NCBI GenBank assembly: GCA_900541395.1
Contig: UQJT01000039.1
Span: 1 to 21,039, forward strand
Direction of reading: 5' to 3'
DNA length: 21,039 bases
Source: an uncultured Desulfovibrio sp.
Lineage (GTDB): Bacteria; Desulfobacterota; Desulfovibrionia; Desulfovibrionales; Desulfovibrionaceae
Below, one piece after another: positions 7,201 through 16,698 of the stretch. The position numbers and the translations under genes were made by a program. The notes beneath the pieces were generated by a model. It did no database searches. It worked only from the letters and a program-made list of their open reading frames with translations, and was not told the DNA's origin. Positions within the stretch are counted from its first letter, which is position 1. Each line of letters begins with the position of its first letter.

Positions 7201-7230
7201 TATAGTGCCCAAGCTCGTCGTATTCGTCAA
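7201..7230 (-). promoter_or_regulatory. predicted promoter of the phosphoesterase gene
   Basis: On the minus strand, TTGACG (7230-7225) and ACTATA (7206-7201) are separated by 18 nt, about 95 bp before the start codon. This fits a sigma-70 promoter by consensus only. Confidence 0.45.
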
Positions 7231-7247
7231 GGCGGTGAGAGCAAACC

Positions 7248-7274
7248 GGGCGCTTTGAGGAGGAAAAGCGTCCC
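7248..7274 (-). terminator. possible terminator hairpin after rsmB
   Basis: gggcgcttt (7248-7256) pairs with aaagcgtccc (7265-7274) with one bulge, 8 bp beyond the rsmB stop codon. No strong T run follows on the minus strand, so it may be weak or may only protect the RNA end. Confidence 0.4.
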
Positions 7275-7281
7275 GATGCTT

Positions 7282-8637
7282 TCAATTTTTGCGGATCAGC
7301 GCGATGAACAGGACATCTTGGCCGGGAAAATCGGGAGCGATGAGAGTCTGTGTCCTCAGGAACGCGTCGGTTCGGGATGCCAGAAAGGAGGCGATCCGCT
7401 TTTCGTTTTCTTCGCGGCGGAGCGCGCAGGTGGCGTAAGCCAGCAGACCGCCCGGAGCGAGGGCGCCCCAGGCCGCGTCCAGCAGCTCGGTTTGCAGCGA
7501 GGAAAGTTCGGTCCGGCGTTTCAGGCCCAAGCGCAAACGCAATTCCGGGTTACGGGCCAACGTGCCTGTGCCGCTGCACGGCACGTCGAGCAGGATGAGC
7601 GGAAAACGACCGGTAAGAGCGGGCGCGAGGGCTTGAGCGGGGGAACAAGACAGTTCCGGTCGGGGAAGGCGCAGACGGGTCAGGGCGGTCTCCAGACCTC
7701 TCAGGCGGCTGGGAGCCGGATCGCTGGCCAGAGCGACGGATATTCCCCGCTCCAGCAGCGCACAGGTTTTGCCGCCCCGGCCGCAACAGGCGTCCCACAG
7801 GGGAGAGCCCGCCGGGTAGCCGTCGGCGTGGATGATGTCGATCAGATGTTCCGCCGCCAACAGGGCTCCTGTCCCCTGGCGGGTCAAGCGTCCTTCGCTT
7901 TCCAGGCGTTCAAGAAGGGGAAGGAGGTCGGCGTGGGGTCGGGGAAAGACGACCCCGTATCGTCCCGTCGCCTGTCCGCCCGCTTTCAACAATGCCCGTC
8001 GGGTGTCCTCGGCGTCGGGATGCCCGGCGTTGACGCGCCAACCGGGAGCGGGCCTGCAGCCCGCCTGTCGGGCGAAGGCCCAGGCCCCGGCCGGACCGTA
8101 ATCGCGTATCCACTGCGCCGCCAGATCCGACGGCAGAGAACCCAGACGTTCCACGTCGTCGACCGTGGCCAGTTCCGGATCGCGAGCCAGGAAGGAGGCA
8201 TCCTCCGCGCGGACGCGGTCGAGGTCGCGGTCCAGGGCTCGGAGCACGGCGTTGGCCACGCCGCCCAGGGCGGAGCCATAGCGTCGTCCGGCCAGGCTTA
8301 CAGCCTGATGTACCGTGGCTCGGCTCGGGATATGGTCCAGGAAAAGCAGCTCATAGGCGGCTGTCAGCAGCAGAAAACGGAGCGGTTTGGGCAACGAGTC
8401 GGGTTTACGCAAAAAAGGCTTCAGAAGAGCCCATAGTCGTTTTTCCGTGCGGAGAACGCCACAGATCAGTTCCGTAAGCAGGGCCGTATCCCGAATGTCC
8501 AGGTTTTGCCGTCGGGCGACGCGATCCACCAGCACCGGCAGGGGGGTGTCGTCCGGCGCCCCGTGCAGGCTTTCCAGAAGAGCGACGGCGGCCGCGCGGG
8601 CCGAAGAAGCGGACTCAGCCACGGCGGACCGGAGCAT
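7282..8637 (-). CDS. rsmB: 16S rRNA (cytosine-967-C5) methyltransferase RsmB
   Basis: Methylates C967 of 16S rRNA using S-adenosylmethionine. The 451-residue protein has the two-part build of RsmB. A NusB-like N-terminal RNA-binding domain (about 10-145, with DHIPSRATVHQAVSLA) is followed by the Rossmann-type methyltransferase. The latter shows the SAM motif DACCGRGGKT (282-291), motif IV DVPCSGTG (Cys354) and motif VI YATCALRREENE (Cys404), the two cysteines used in RNA m5C chemistry. Motif VI has TCA where TCS is common. The start overlaps the end of fmt by 23 bp, so translation is probably coupled; no clear ribosome binding site stands before ATG 8637. It is the last gene of the hisS-aspS-def-fmt-rsmB cluster. 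Confidence 0.94.
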   Translation of the reverse strand: MLRSAVAESASSARAAAVALLESLHGAPDDTPLPVLVDRVARRQNLDIRDTALLTELICGVLRTEKRLWALLKPFLRKPDSLPKPLRFLLLTAAYELLFLDHIPSRATVHQAVSLAGRRYGSALGGVANAVLRALDRDLDRVRAEDASFLARDPELATVDDVERLGSLPSDLAAQWIRDYGPAGAWAFARQAGCRPAPGWRVNAGHPDAEDTRRALLKAGGQATGRYGVVFPRPHADLLPLLERLESEGRLTRQGTGALLAAEHLIDIIHADGYPAGSPLWDACCGRGGKTCALLERGISVALASDPAPSRLRGLETALTRLRLPRPELSCSPAQALAPALTGRFPLILLDVPCSGTGTLARNPELRLRLGLKRRTELSSLQTELLDAAWGALAPGGLLAYATCALRREENEKRIASFLASRTDAFLRTQTLIAPDFPGQDVLFIALIRKN

Positions 8638-9631
8638 CGTCCGGCGTCAGCGTTCCATAAGGAAGCGGCAGGTCCCGCAAGCGTCCGTTGCGGAAATCCG
8701 CCGCGCTCATGCCGGGTTTGCCCGCCGGGCGCAACCGGGTCAGACGATAGGCCCCTTGGCCGCAGGCCACGATCAGGGCTTCTCCGTCGAATCCGGCCAC
8801 TGTGCCGGGAGCCATATTTTCCGTAATCAGCGGAGAGGCGCTTGCATCTTCAAGAGGGAAGCCCGGCTCCACCCGCAAGGGCAGAGGATCCCGGCCGGGA
8901 ATGTGCAGCACGGTCCGCGCGCCCGGCAAAGGCGTCAGCCCCCGGATGCGGTTGTGGACAGCCCGGGCGGGCAGGCTCCAGTCGATGCGTTCCTCGTCCG
9001 GGCTGATTTTGGGAGCGTAGGTAGCCATATCGTCGGTTTGAGGGATGAACGCCGCCCGCTGTTCCGCCACCATACCCAGAGCGCCGACCATAAGTTTGGC
9101 TCCGTGTTCGGCAAGCACCTCGAACAAGGTGCCCGCCGTATCGTCGGGCTCGATGGATACGGCCTGTTGCAGAAGCATGGGACCTGTGTCCAGGCCCGCT
9201 TCCATGCGCATGATGGTTACCCCGGTCACAGCGTCGCCTTCCATCAACGCGCGTTGGATGGGGGCCGCCCCCCGGTGGCGGGGCAGCAGCGAGGCATGGA
9301 CGTTGTAGGCTCCGCAACGTGGTATATCTAAAACGCATTGCGGAAGAAGCAGGCCATAGGCCGCTACCACAAGGACGTCAGGAGCCAGATCGCGCAACGT
9401 GCGGACCGCATCGTCCGTTTTGAAGTTGAGGGGCTGATAAACCGGGATGCCCAGTTCCAGGGCGGCTTCTTTTGTGGCCGGAGCCTTCAGCTTTTTACCG
9501 CGTCCGGCCGGTCGGTCCGGCTGGGCGTAGACCGCCTCCACCGTGCCGCCTTCCCAGGCAGCCACGGCCCGCAGAATGGACGCCGCAAAGTCCGGCGTAC
9601 CCATGAACACAATGCGCAATGGTATAATCAT
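8615..9631 (-). CDS. fmt: methionyl-tRNA formyltransferase
   Basis: Transfers the formyl group of 10-formyl-tetrahydrofolate to initiator Met-tRNA. It has 338 residues, slightly longer than the usual 310-315. The N-terminal formyltransferase domain starts RIVFMGTPDFA (6-16) and contains the catalytic set Asn110, His112 and Asp148, with the SLLPRHRGAAPIQRAL signature (114-129). An OB-fold C-terminal domain follows (from about 215, ending AADFRNG). ATG 9631 has only a modest AGG eight bases upstream; the internal ATG at residue 10 would cut the fold. It lies 219 bp after def and overlaps rsmB by 23 bp. Its product feeds the substrate that Def later deformylates. Confidence 0.96.
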   Translation of the reverse strand: MIIPLRIVFMGTPDFAASILRAVAAWEGGTVEAVYAQPDRPAGRGKKLKAPATKEAALELGIPVYQPLNFKTDDAVRTLRDLAPDVLVVAAYGLLLPQCVLDIPRCGAYNVHASLLPRHRGAAPIQRALMEGDAVTGVTIMRMEAGLDTGPMLLQQAVSIEPDDTAGTLFEVLAEHGAKLMVGALGMVAEQRAAFIPQTDDMATYAPKISPDEERIDWSLPARAVHNRIRGLTPLPGARTVLHIPGRDPLPLRVEPGFPLEDASASPLITENMAPGTVAGFDGEALIVACGQGAYRLTRLRPAGKPGMSAADFRNGRLRDLPLPYGTLTPDDAPVRRG

Positions 9632-9734
9632 AAGTCAAACCTGCGGAGTAACGCGCCTGGAGCGATGATCCCCGCTGTGTGGAACACGGCATGGAGGGGG
9701 GGGCGAGAAGCGGACGAAGGTTACGCGGAGCGGG

Positions 9735-9761
9735 GCCCGGGCAAACAGAGTTCGCCCGGGC
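9735..9761 (-). promoter_or_regulatory. G+C-rich hairpin in the def-fmt spacer
   Basis: Two copies of gcccgggc (9735-9742 and 9754-9761) form an 8-bp stem with an 11-nt loop in the 219-bp spacer between def and fmt. No T run follows, so it is not a standard terminator. It might affect RNA stability or expression between the two genes. Confidence 0.3.
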
Positions 9762-9850
9762 GCAAGCGCAACCAGCCGAAGTCTGTCGTTTGTCGCGCTG
9801 GAAGTGCGGCGCGCCTGATGATGTCGTCCCCTTCAAGCCGAGTAAGCGCT

Positions 9851-10366
9851 CTACGCTTTCCGGCTCTTTTTCAGCTTCTTATCGTACAGTGAGCGTTTCA
9901 GGTAACTGATGCGGTCGATGAACAGCACGCCGTCCAAATGGTCGGTCTCGTGTTGCATGGCGGCGCAGTAGTAACCTTCGCCCTCCAGGTGGACAGGCTT
10001 GCCGTCCAGGTCGAGAGCATCCAGTGCCACCCGGCGGGGGCGTTTGACCTTGGCCCGGAAGTCGGGCACGGACAGGCAGCCCTCGTTTTCCTCATGGGGG
10101 GCCGGGTCGAGCACGGTCACCACGGGATTAATCAGGGGCACAAACTCCTGGGGGGCGTCGGGATTGTTCAGGCCCTGGGACACGTCGAGCACGATGACCC
10201 GTTTGAAAACGCCGATCTGAGGGGCGGCGATGCCCACGCCGCCGATGGTGGTCAGCGTATCCATAAGGTCCTGAGCCAGTTCACGGATTTCATCCGTGAT
10301 TTCTTCCACAGCTTCGGCCTTTTGAGTCAGGCGCGGATCGGGATATTGTAAAACGGGGCGCAGCAT
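9851..10366 (-). CDS. def: peptide deformylase
   Basis: Metalloenzyme that removes the N-formyl group from new polypeptides. It has 171 residues, normal length. All three family motifs are present: GVGIAAPQIG (43-52), EGCLSVP (95-101, metal ligand Cys97) and HETDH (139-143, ligands His139 and His143, catalytic Glu140). ATG 10366 lies two bases after the aspS stop. GGAG within the last aspS codons, five bases upstream, is its ribosome binding site, so translation is probably coupled to aspS. Its C-terminal tail is rich in lysine (DKKLKKSRKA). Confidence 0.97.
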   Translation of the reverse strand: MLRPVLQYPDPRLTQKAEAVEEITDEIRELAQDLMDTLTTIGGVGIAAPQIGVFKRVIVLDVSQGLNNPDAPQEFVPLINPVVTVLDPAPHEENEGCLSVPDFRAKVKRPRRVALDALDLDGKPVHLEGEGYYCAAMQHETDHLDGVLFIDRISYLKRSLYDKKLKKSRKA

Positions 10367-10368
10367 GC

Positions 10369-12236
<1,868 letters not shown>

Positions 12237-12240
<4 letters not shown>

Positions 12241-13544
12241 GCTTGTTCTCCCGAGGTATCGGCCGCCGCCGCGGCAGACGCGGCGGGTGAAGATAAAGCG
12301 CCGATGCGGGCCGCCGCTTCAGAGCGGGGCACGGCGCACTGTTCGCCGCTTTCCATGTGTTTTAACATTACGTTGCCGTGGGCCAGTTCGTCCGGGCCCA
12401 GAAGCAGGGCGAAGCGGGCGCGCGACTTGTCGGCCTGGCGCATGGCGCTTTTGACGCTACGCGGTTCGAAACCGAGGGTTCCGGCCAGACCGGCGCGTCG
12501 CAGGTCCTGAGCCAGGTTGAAGGCCGCGTCGCGGCAGGCGTCGTCCAGCACGGCCAGATAGAAATCGGGCCGGGCTTCAGGCTGGTCCCGCTCCTGCATG
12601 AGCAGAGCCAAGCGTTCCATGCCGCAGGCAAAACCCAGCCCGGGAATTTCCGGACCGCCCAGGGAGGATATCAGGCCGTCGTAACGGCCGCCCCCGGCCA
12701 CCGAACCCTGAGCGCCTATATCGCCGGACACGACCTCAAATGTAGTGCGGGTGTAATAGTCCAGACCGCGCACCAGTCGATGGTCGATTTCAAACGGGAT
12801 GCTCCGGGCTTGCAGAAGGCGCGTCACCGCTTCGAAGTGAGCGGAACATTCCGGGCACTGATGATCCAGAATACGCGGCGCGGCGGCCGTATTTTCCTTG
12901 CAGCTCGGCACCTTGCAGTCCAACACGCGCAGCGGGTTGGTCTCCATGCGACGGCGGCAGTCCTCGCACAGGGCGCTGGGCTCCAGCGCGGCCAGCCAGT
13001 CGCGCAACAGGGCGCGATAGGCGGGGCGGCACCGGGGGCAACCCAGAGAATTGAGGTGCAGGGTCAGGCCGGTCAGCCCCAGCCCGCCGAGAAATTCCAT
13101 GAGCATGCAGATGAGTTCCGCGTCCGCTTCCGGTTCCTTGGGGCCCAGACATTCGCAGTTGATCTGATGAAACTGGCGCATACGGCCCTTCTGAGGGCGC
13201 TCGTGCCGGAACATGGGGCCGATGGTGAAGAATTTGCTGACCGCCTCGCGTGCGGACACGCCATGTTCGATGTAGGCACGCATGACACCTGCTGTGGCCT
13301 CGGGCCGCAGAGTCATGGACCGGCCCTTGGTGTCGGCGAAGGTATACATTTCCTTCTGCACCACGTCCGTTTCGGTGCCGATGGAGCGGCAGAACAGATC
13401 GGTGTACTCCATGAGCGGAGTACGCAATTCGCCGTAAGCGTAGCGGGGAAACACGGCGCGGGCCGCGGCCTCCATACGTTGGAACAGCCGACTTTCCGCG
13501 GGGAAAAGATCGGCGAAACCTTTGATGGCTTGAATTTGTGCCAT
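12237..13544 (-). CDS. hisS: histidyl-tRNA synthetase
   Basis: Class II synthetase charging tRNA-His; 435 residues. It shows motif 2 ([19 protein letters not shown], 111-129), the histidine-specific [11 protein letters not shown] (261-271) and GGGRYDG (284-290), then a C-terminal anticodon-binding domain. Residues 169-233 form an insertion with eight cysteines in pairs (C169/C172, C193/C196, C210/C215, C230/C233), suggestive of zinc binding. The last 20 residues are low-complexity Ala and Ser. ATG 13544 has GGGAG eight bases upstream and a near-consensus promoter just before it. It is the first gene of the cluster and overlaps aspS by the ATGA motif. Confidence 0.97.
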
Positions 13545-13577
13545 AAGCGGACTCCCGAAAAAAATACGGAGCTGAAA

Positions 13578-13606
13578 AAGATAGAGCTATTATGACCGCT
13601 TGTCAA
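13578..13606 (-). promoter_or_regulatory. predicted promoter of the hisS-aspS-def cluster
   Basis: On the minus strand, TTGACA (13606-13601) and TATCTT (13583-13578) are exactly 17 nt apart, about 34 bp before the hisS ATG. The -35 box is perfect. Confidence 0.7.
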
Positions 13607-13684
13607 AGTGGGAATGAATAGGCGGCAACGAGTCCGCATCATAAATGTTCAAGCGGGTCGGCGGCGGCGCAATCTCTCGCACGC

Positions 13685-13713
13685 TTGACAGAGGACGGTC
13701 CCGTCACTATGGT
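13685..13713 (+). promoter_or_regulatory. predicted promoter of the NYN-domain gene
   Basis: TTGACA (13685-13690) and TATGGT (13708-13713), spacer 17 nt, about 103 bp before the start codon. It diverges from the hisS promoter. Confidence 0.6.
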
Positions 13714-13815
13714 CGAAAAAAAATATTTCCATTAAATCAGACCGAAGCAGCGGTCCTTTCCGTATATACCTCGTATCGAGCTGCTTCTCAGCGAATAAAC
13801 ATACCGTAGGGCTTC

Positions 13816-14553
13816 ATGCAAAAAGTTATTTTTGTGGTTGACGGCGAATTTATGCGCAAGCGCATCATTGCGCTCAAAGCTTTTTATTTCGACGGACCCG
13901 GCATCAGGCGTCATTGCTTGTCTCATCTGGGACCCGACGAACGGCTGTCCCGGATTATGTATTACGATGCGCTGCCGTTCACGGGCCGGGGCGAGCATCC
14001 TATCAGCGGACCGGTGGATTTTTCCCAGACTCCGCTGGTGGCCCGTAAGCAGCAGTTTCTTCAGTCCATGCGCATTACGCCCGAGGTAGCCATGCGCCTC
14101 GGACGTTCGGCTTGGCAGGCCGGGCAGTGGCAGCTTGATTCCACCAAGTTGGGCGAGCTGATGGCAGGTGAATTGGATGTGGACGACATCGAGGCCGGCG
14201 ACATCTATCCCGACATTCGTCAGAAGGGAGTGGATATGCGGCTCGGCCTGGACATCGCCACTATCGCTTTTAAAAAGATGGCCGACCGTCTGGTGCTTAT
14301 CGCCAACGACGCCGATTACGTGCCCGCGGTCAAGCTGGCCCGCCGGGAAGGGCTCACCGTGGCCCTCGATCCTCTGTGGACCCGCGCGGCGGAAGATTTG
14401 CGCGAAAACGTGGACTACATCGTCAACAAGTTGCCCCGGCCCCAGCACGGCAACTACCCCAACGGGCTTCATATCTTTGACGATCCCAAGGAATACGATC
14501 CGTTCGGCCGCAAAGCCGGGCGGCCCGACGACGAAGAACCGGACGGCATGTAG
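13816..14553 (+). CDS. NYN-domain (PIN-like) putative ribonuclease
   Basis: A 245-residue protein of the NYN/LabA-like (DUF88) group, relatives of PIN-domain nucleases. The acidic residues expected for metal binding are visible: VVDGE near the N-terminus (Asp9, Glu11), KGVDMRLGLD (Asp140, Asp146) and NDADY (Asp165, Asp167), where the family often has GDSDF. Residues 70-130 form a family-specific insert with no motif I recognise. The last 35 residues are polar and acidic, probably disordered. No signal peptide or membrane segment is seen, so it should be cytoplasmic. Ribonuclease activity is inferred from the fold; the target is unknown. AGGG lies four bases before ATG 13816. It has its own promoter and a strong terminator, hence a stand-alone unit. 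Confidence 0.85.
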   Translation: MQKVIFVVDGEFMRKRIIALKAFYFDGPGIRRHCLSHLGPDERLSRIMYYDALPFTGRGEHPISGPVDFSQTPLVARKQQFLQSMRITPEVAMRLGRSAWQAGQWQLDSTKLGELMAGELDVDDIEAGDIYPDIRQKGVDMRLGLDIATIAFKKMADRLVLIANDADYVPAVKLARREGLTVALDPLWTRAAEDLRENVDYIVNKLPRPQHGNYPNGLHIFDDPKEYDPFGRKAGRPDDEEPDGM

Positions 14554-14628
14554 CGTCCGCATAAGTCCAAGAGCGGATCAACCGGGGGCGCCCCGGACGC
14601 TCAGGTTTGTGAAGCTTCCTCTGTAAGC

Positions 14629-14658
14629 GGGGGGCATGTGTTCCCCCCTTTTTTATTT
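14629..14658 (+). terminator. intrinsic terminator after the NYN-domain gene
   Basis: GGGGGG (14629-14634), 8-nt loop, CCCCCC (14643-14648), then TTTTTT and a further T-rich run. It lies 75 bp after the NYN stop codon. Confidence 0.85.
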
Positions 14659-14832
14659 TTCACGCCTGTTTTCGGCGGCTCGGTTTCCGGGTCGCCGTTT
14701 TTATATGTCTTGCCTCTTGGTAACTTATTGTAAAAAGATACAGAGAATTGGATTGAATATTTGTCCGGGGGCTGTGTTGTGCTGCATGGGCCGGATGCGG
14801 GAATACTATTTTTTCATGAAGGGCGACGGCCG

Positions 14833-14860
14833 GGGCAGACACATTTTATGCGTCTGCTCC
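14833..14860 (+). promoter_or_regulatory. leader hairpin upstream of purF
   Basis: ggggcagac pairs with gtctgctcc (one G-T wobble), extended inward by two more pairs around a tttta loop. It lies about 85 bp before the purF start codon, so it is probably in the 5' leader. Its function is unknown. Confidence 0.4.
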
Positions 14861-14945
14861 GGGGCGAAGGGGGGGCGGGGTGACAGCCTGGAAAGAGTGG
14901 TGTAGAGAAACGACAGTTTGGCCCATTATTTTATAAGGAATCGTT

Positions 14946-16343
14946 ATGTGTGGAATTTTTGGCATCACCGGGCATGAGGACGCCGCGCGGTTGGCGTATT
15001 TCGGCTTGTACGCGTTGCAGCACCGGGGACAGGAGAGCGCGGGCATCGCAACCTGGGACGCGGCGGACGGGGGCGAGACTCATGTCCACATCGGCATGGG
15101 CCTGGTCCCCGACGTATTCACCGAAGAGGCCCTGCAGCATCTGCCCGGCGACGTCGCCATCGGCCACATCCGCTATTCCACCACCGGCAAGCCCGAACGG
15201 CGCAACGCCCAACCCTTGGTGGTGCGCATGCGCGGCGGCATGCAACTTGCGCTGGCGCACAACGGCAACCTTACCAACGCGGCCGAATTGCGGGCCGAAC
15301 TGGAAGACGACGGGGCCATCTTTCAAACCTCCAGCGACAGCGAAATTTTCGTCCACCTCATTTCCCACGGGCTTAAGGGCAAAACCCTGGAAGAAGCCAT
15401 CCTGGCCGCCTGCAGCCGGGTGGAGGGGGCGTACTGTCTGGTCATCCTGGCGAATGGGAAGCTCATTGCCCTACGCGATCCCCACGGCTTTCACCCTCTC
15501 TCCGTCGGCCGCATGGACGATGCCTGGGTGTTCGCTTCCGAAAGTTGCGCCTTTGACCTGCTGGAGGCCGAACGTTTGCGCGAAGTGCGGCCCGGAGAAA
15601 TGATCGTGGCGGAACGGGGCGCCCTGGACTACCGGAGTTACGCCCTGCCCAATCCCGCGCCGGTGCGTCAGTGCATTTTTGAGCTGGTGTACTTTGCCCG
15701 GCCCGATTCCATTATTTTCGGCGAGGACGTGTATCAGTGTCGCAAGCGTATGGGGCTGGAGCTGGTCAACGAGGCGCCGGCCGACGTGGATTGCGTCATT
15801 CCTTTTCCGGATTCGGGCATCTACGCCGCCCTGGGTGTGGCGCAGGGCGCGGGCGTGCCCTACGAGCACGCGCTCATCCGCAACCATTACGTAGGCCGCA
15901 CTTTTATTCAACCCTCCCAGAGCATGCGGCAGTTCAGCGTGCGGGTGAAGATCAATCCTGTTCATTCCATGATTGAAAACAAGCGTCTGTTCGTGGTGGA
16001 CGACTCCATCGTACGCGGCACCACGGTACGTACCCGCGTGGCCAAGTTGCGCGACATGGGGGCCAGCGAAGTACACTTCCGGGTGAGTTGCCCCCCCATC
16101 AAGCATCCCTGTTTTTACGGCATCGATTTCCCCTCCGCCAAGGAACTGGTGGCCGTGCAGCATGCGCCCGAGTCCCTGGCCGCCCTGCTGGGTCTGGATT
16201 CGCTTCATTACCTTTCCCTGGAGGGGCTCAAACGTTCCGTGTCCTGCCCCGACCACTACTGCACGGCCTGTTTTGACGGCGTTTACCCCACTGCCCTGCC
16301 GGTCGTGCAGGACAAATACTCGTTGGAATATCACCGAAAGTAG
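14946..16343 (+). CDS. purF: amidophosphoribosyltransferase
   Basis: Catalyses the first committed step of purine synthesis, glutamine plus PRPP to phosphoribosylamine. It has 465 residues. Cys2 directly after Met is the glutaminase nucleophile (CGIFGI), with HRGQES and HNGNLTN in the N-terminal Ntn domain. The PRPP-binding loop VVDDSIVRGTT is in the C-terminal phosphoribosyltransferase domain. Cysteines 243, 389, 439 and 442 match the four [4Fe-4S] ligands of the Bacillus subtilis enzyme by context (CIFELVYFARPDS, HPCFYGID, HYCTACF). Unlike that enzyme there is no propeptide, so removal of Met should suffice. AAGGA lies eight bases before ATG 14946. Its long leader suggests regulation not identified here. 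Confidence 0.97.
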   Translation: MCGIFGITGHEDAARLAYFGLYALQHRGQESAGIATWDAADGGETHVHIGMGLVPDVFTEEALQHLPGDVAIGHIRYSTTGKPERRNAQPLVVRMRGGMQLALAHNGNLTNAAELRAELEDDGAIFQTSSDSEIFVHLISHGLKGKTLEEAILAACSRVEGAYCLVILANGKLIALRDPHGFHPLSVGRMDDAWVFASESCAFDLLEAERLREVRPGEMIVAERGALDYRSYALPNPAPVRQCIFELVYFARPDSIIFGEDVYQCRKRMGLELVNEAPADVDCVIPFPDSGIYAALGVAQGAGVPYEHALIRNHYVGRTFIQPSQSMRQFSVRVKINPVHSMIENKRLFVVDDSIVRGTTVRTRVAKLRDMGASEVHFRVSCPPIKHPCFYGIDFPSAKELVAVQHAPESLAALLGLDSLHYLSLEGLKRSVSCPDHYCTACFDGVYPTALPVVQDKYSLEYHRK

Positions 16344-16508
16344 AAGAAATACGTTTTAACCCTGCAGAGCGGCCCGCTTTGCCGGTCGTGGCAAGGTCGG
16401 TTTCGCCGCGTCGTGCCGCGAACGCGGCCGACTTATGGGAGACGACAGAAATTCAGTTAGCGCGTTCAGCCGTTATTCACTCGCTGACGCGCGTGCCTCC
16501 GGCGTTTA

Positions 16509-16533
16509 GAGCATTTTCAACTTGAAAATGCTC
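16509..16533. repeat. perfect 12-bp inverted repeat opening the uvrC-proximal element
   Basis: gagcattttcaa (16509-16520), one spacer base, ttgaaaatgctc (16522-16533). It is the left boundary of the element and shares its arms with the imperfect palindrome at 5631-5658. No T run follows. Confidence 0.7.
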
Positions 16534-16534
16534 C

Positions 16535-16559
16535 CGGAGTCGAGCGAAGCGAGACTCCG
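16535..16559. repeat. second hairpin of the uvrC-proximal element
   Basis: cggagtc (16535-16541) pairs with gactccg (16553-16559) around gagcgaagcga, directly after the first palindrome. A further pair, ccgccgc / gcgcggcg, follows near 16574-16594. Confidence 0.55.
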
Positions 16560-16655
16560 CCGCGACATCGGAGCCGCCGCAATTCATGCGCGGCGTATGG
16601 CTTCGATGGAGGCGCGAACCCCGCGGGCCGGACCGCAGGTCCTGGTCGGCGGATA

Positions 16656-16677
16656 TTTTCAAGGGCAAAACGCTCTA
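16656..16677 (+). repeat. 22-bp repeat module, copy 5
   Basis: TTTTCAA-gg-GCAAA-a-CGCTCTA. Its final A is the first base of AGGAGG (16677-16682), the only good ribosome binding site before uvrC. Confidence 0.75.
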
Positions 16678-16698
16678 GGAGGTATTGCCGGAAACCGT

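Larger units (their letters stand above)
14554..14945. other. NYN-gene terminator and purF leader region
   Basis: No gene is seen in these 392 bp. They hold the NYN-gene terminator (14629-14658), an A+T-rich stretch (about 14700-14765) where the purF promoter probably lies but cannot be pinned by consensus, and a stable hairpin (14833-14860). The fold does not match the conserved core of the ZTP riboswitch that I know, and I do not recognise a purine riboswitch. Frames at 14636-14905 have no protein character. Confidence 0.6.
16344..16698. other. purF-uvrC intergenic region; right half is a repeat element
   Basis: No gene is seen. Bases 16344-16506 contain nothing I recognise and no clear purF terminator. 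Bases 16507-16677 form a composite palindromic element: it opens at the 16509-16533 palindrome, has two further hairpins and ends in a 22-bp module whose last base abuts the uvrC ribosome binding site. A frame in phase with uvrC stays open across the element from 16522, which could mislead start prediction. Confidence 0.7.

Noticed and set aside
14760..14930. ZTP-type riboswitch before purF
   Set aside because: G-rich blocks resemble one at first sight, but the conserved core I know for that class cannot be laid on the sequence.
16522..16698. 59-residue N-terminal extension of UvrC
   Set aside because: It is the translated repeat element; UvrC families start close to the GIY-YIG motif.
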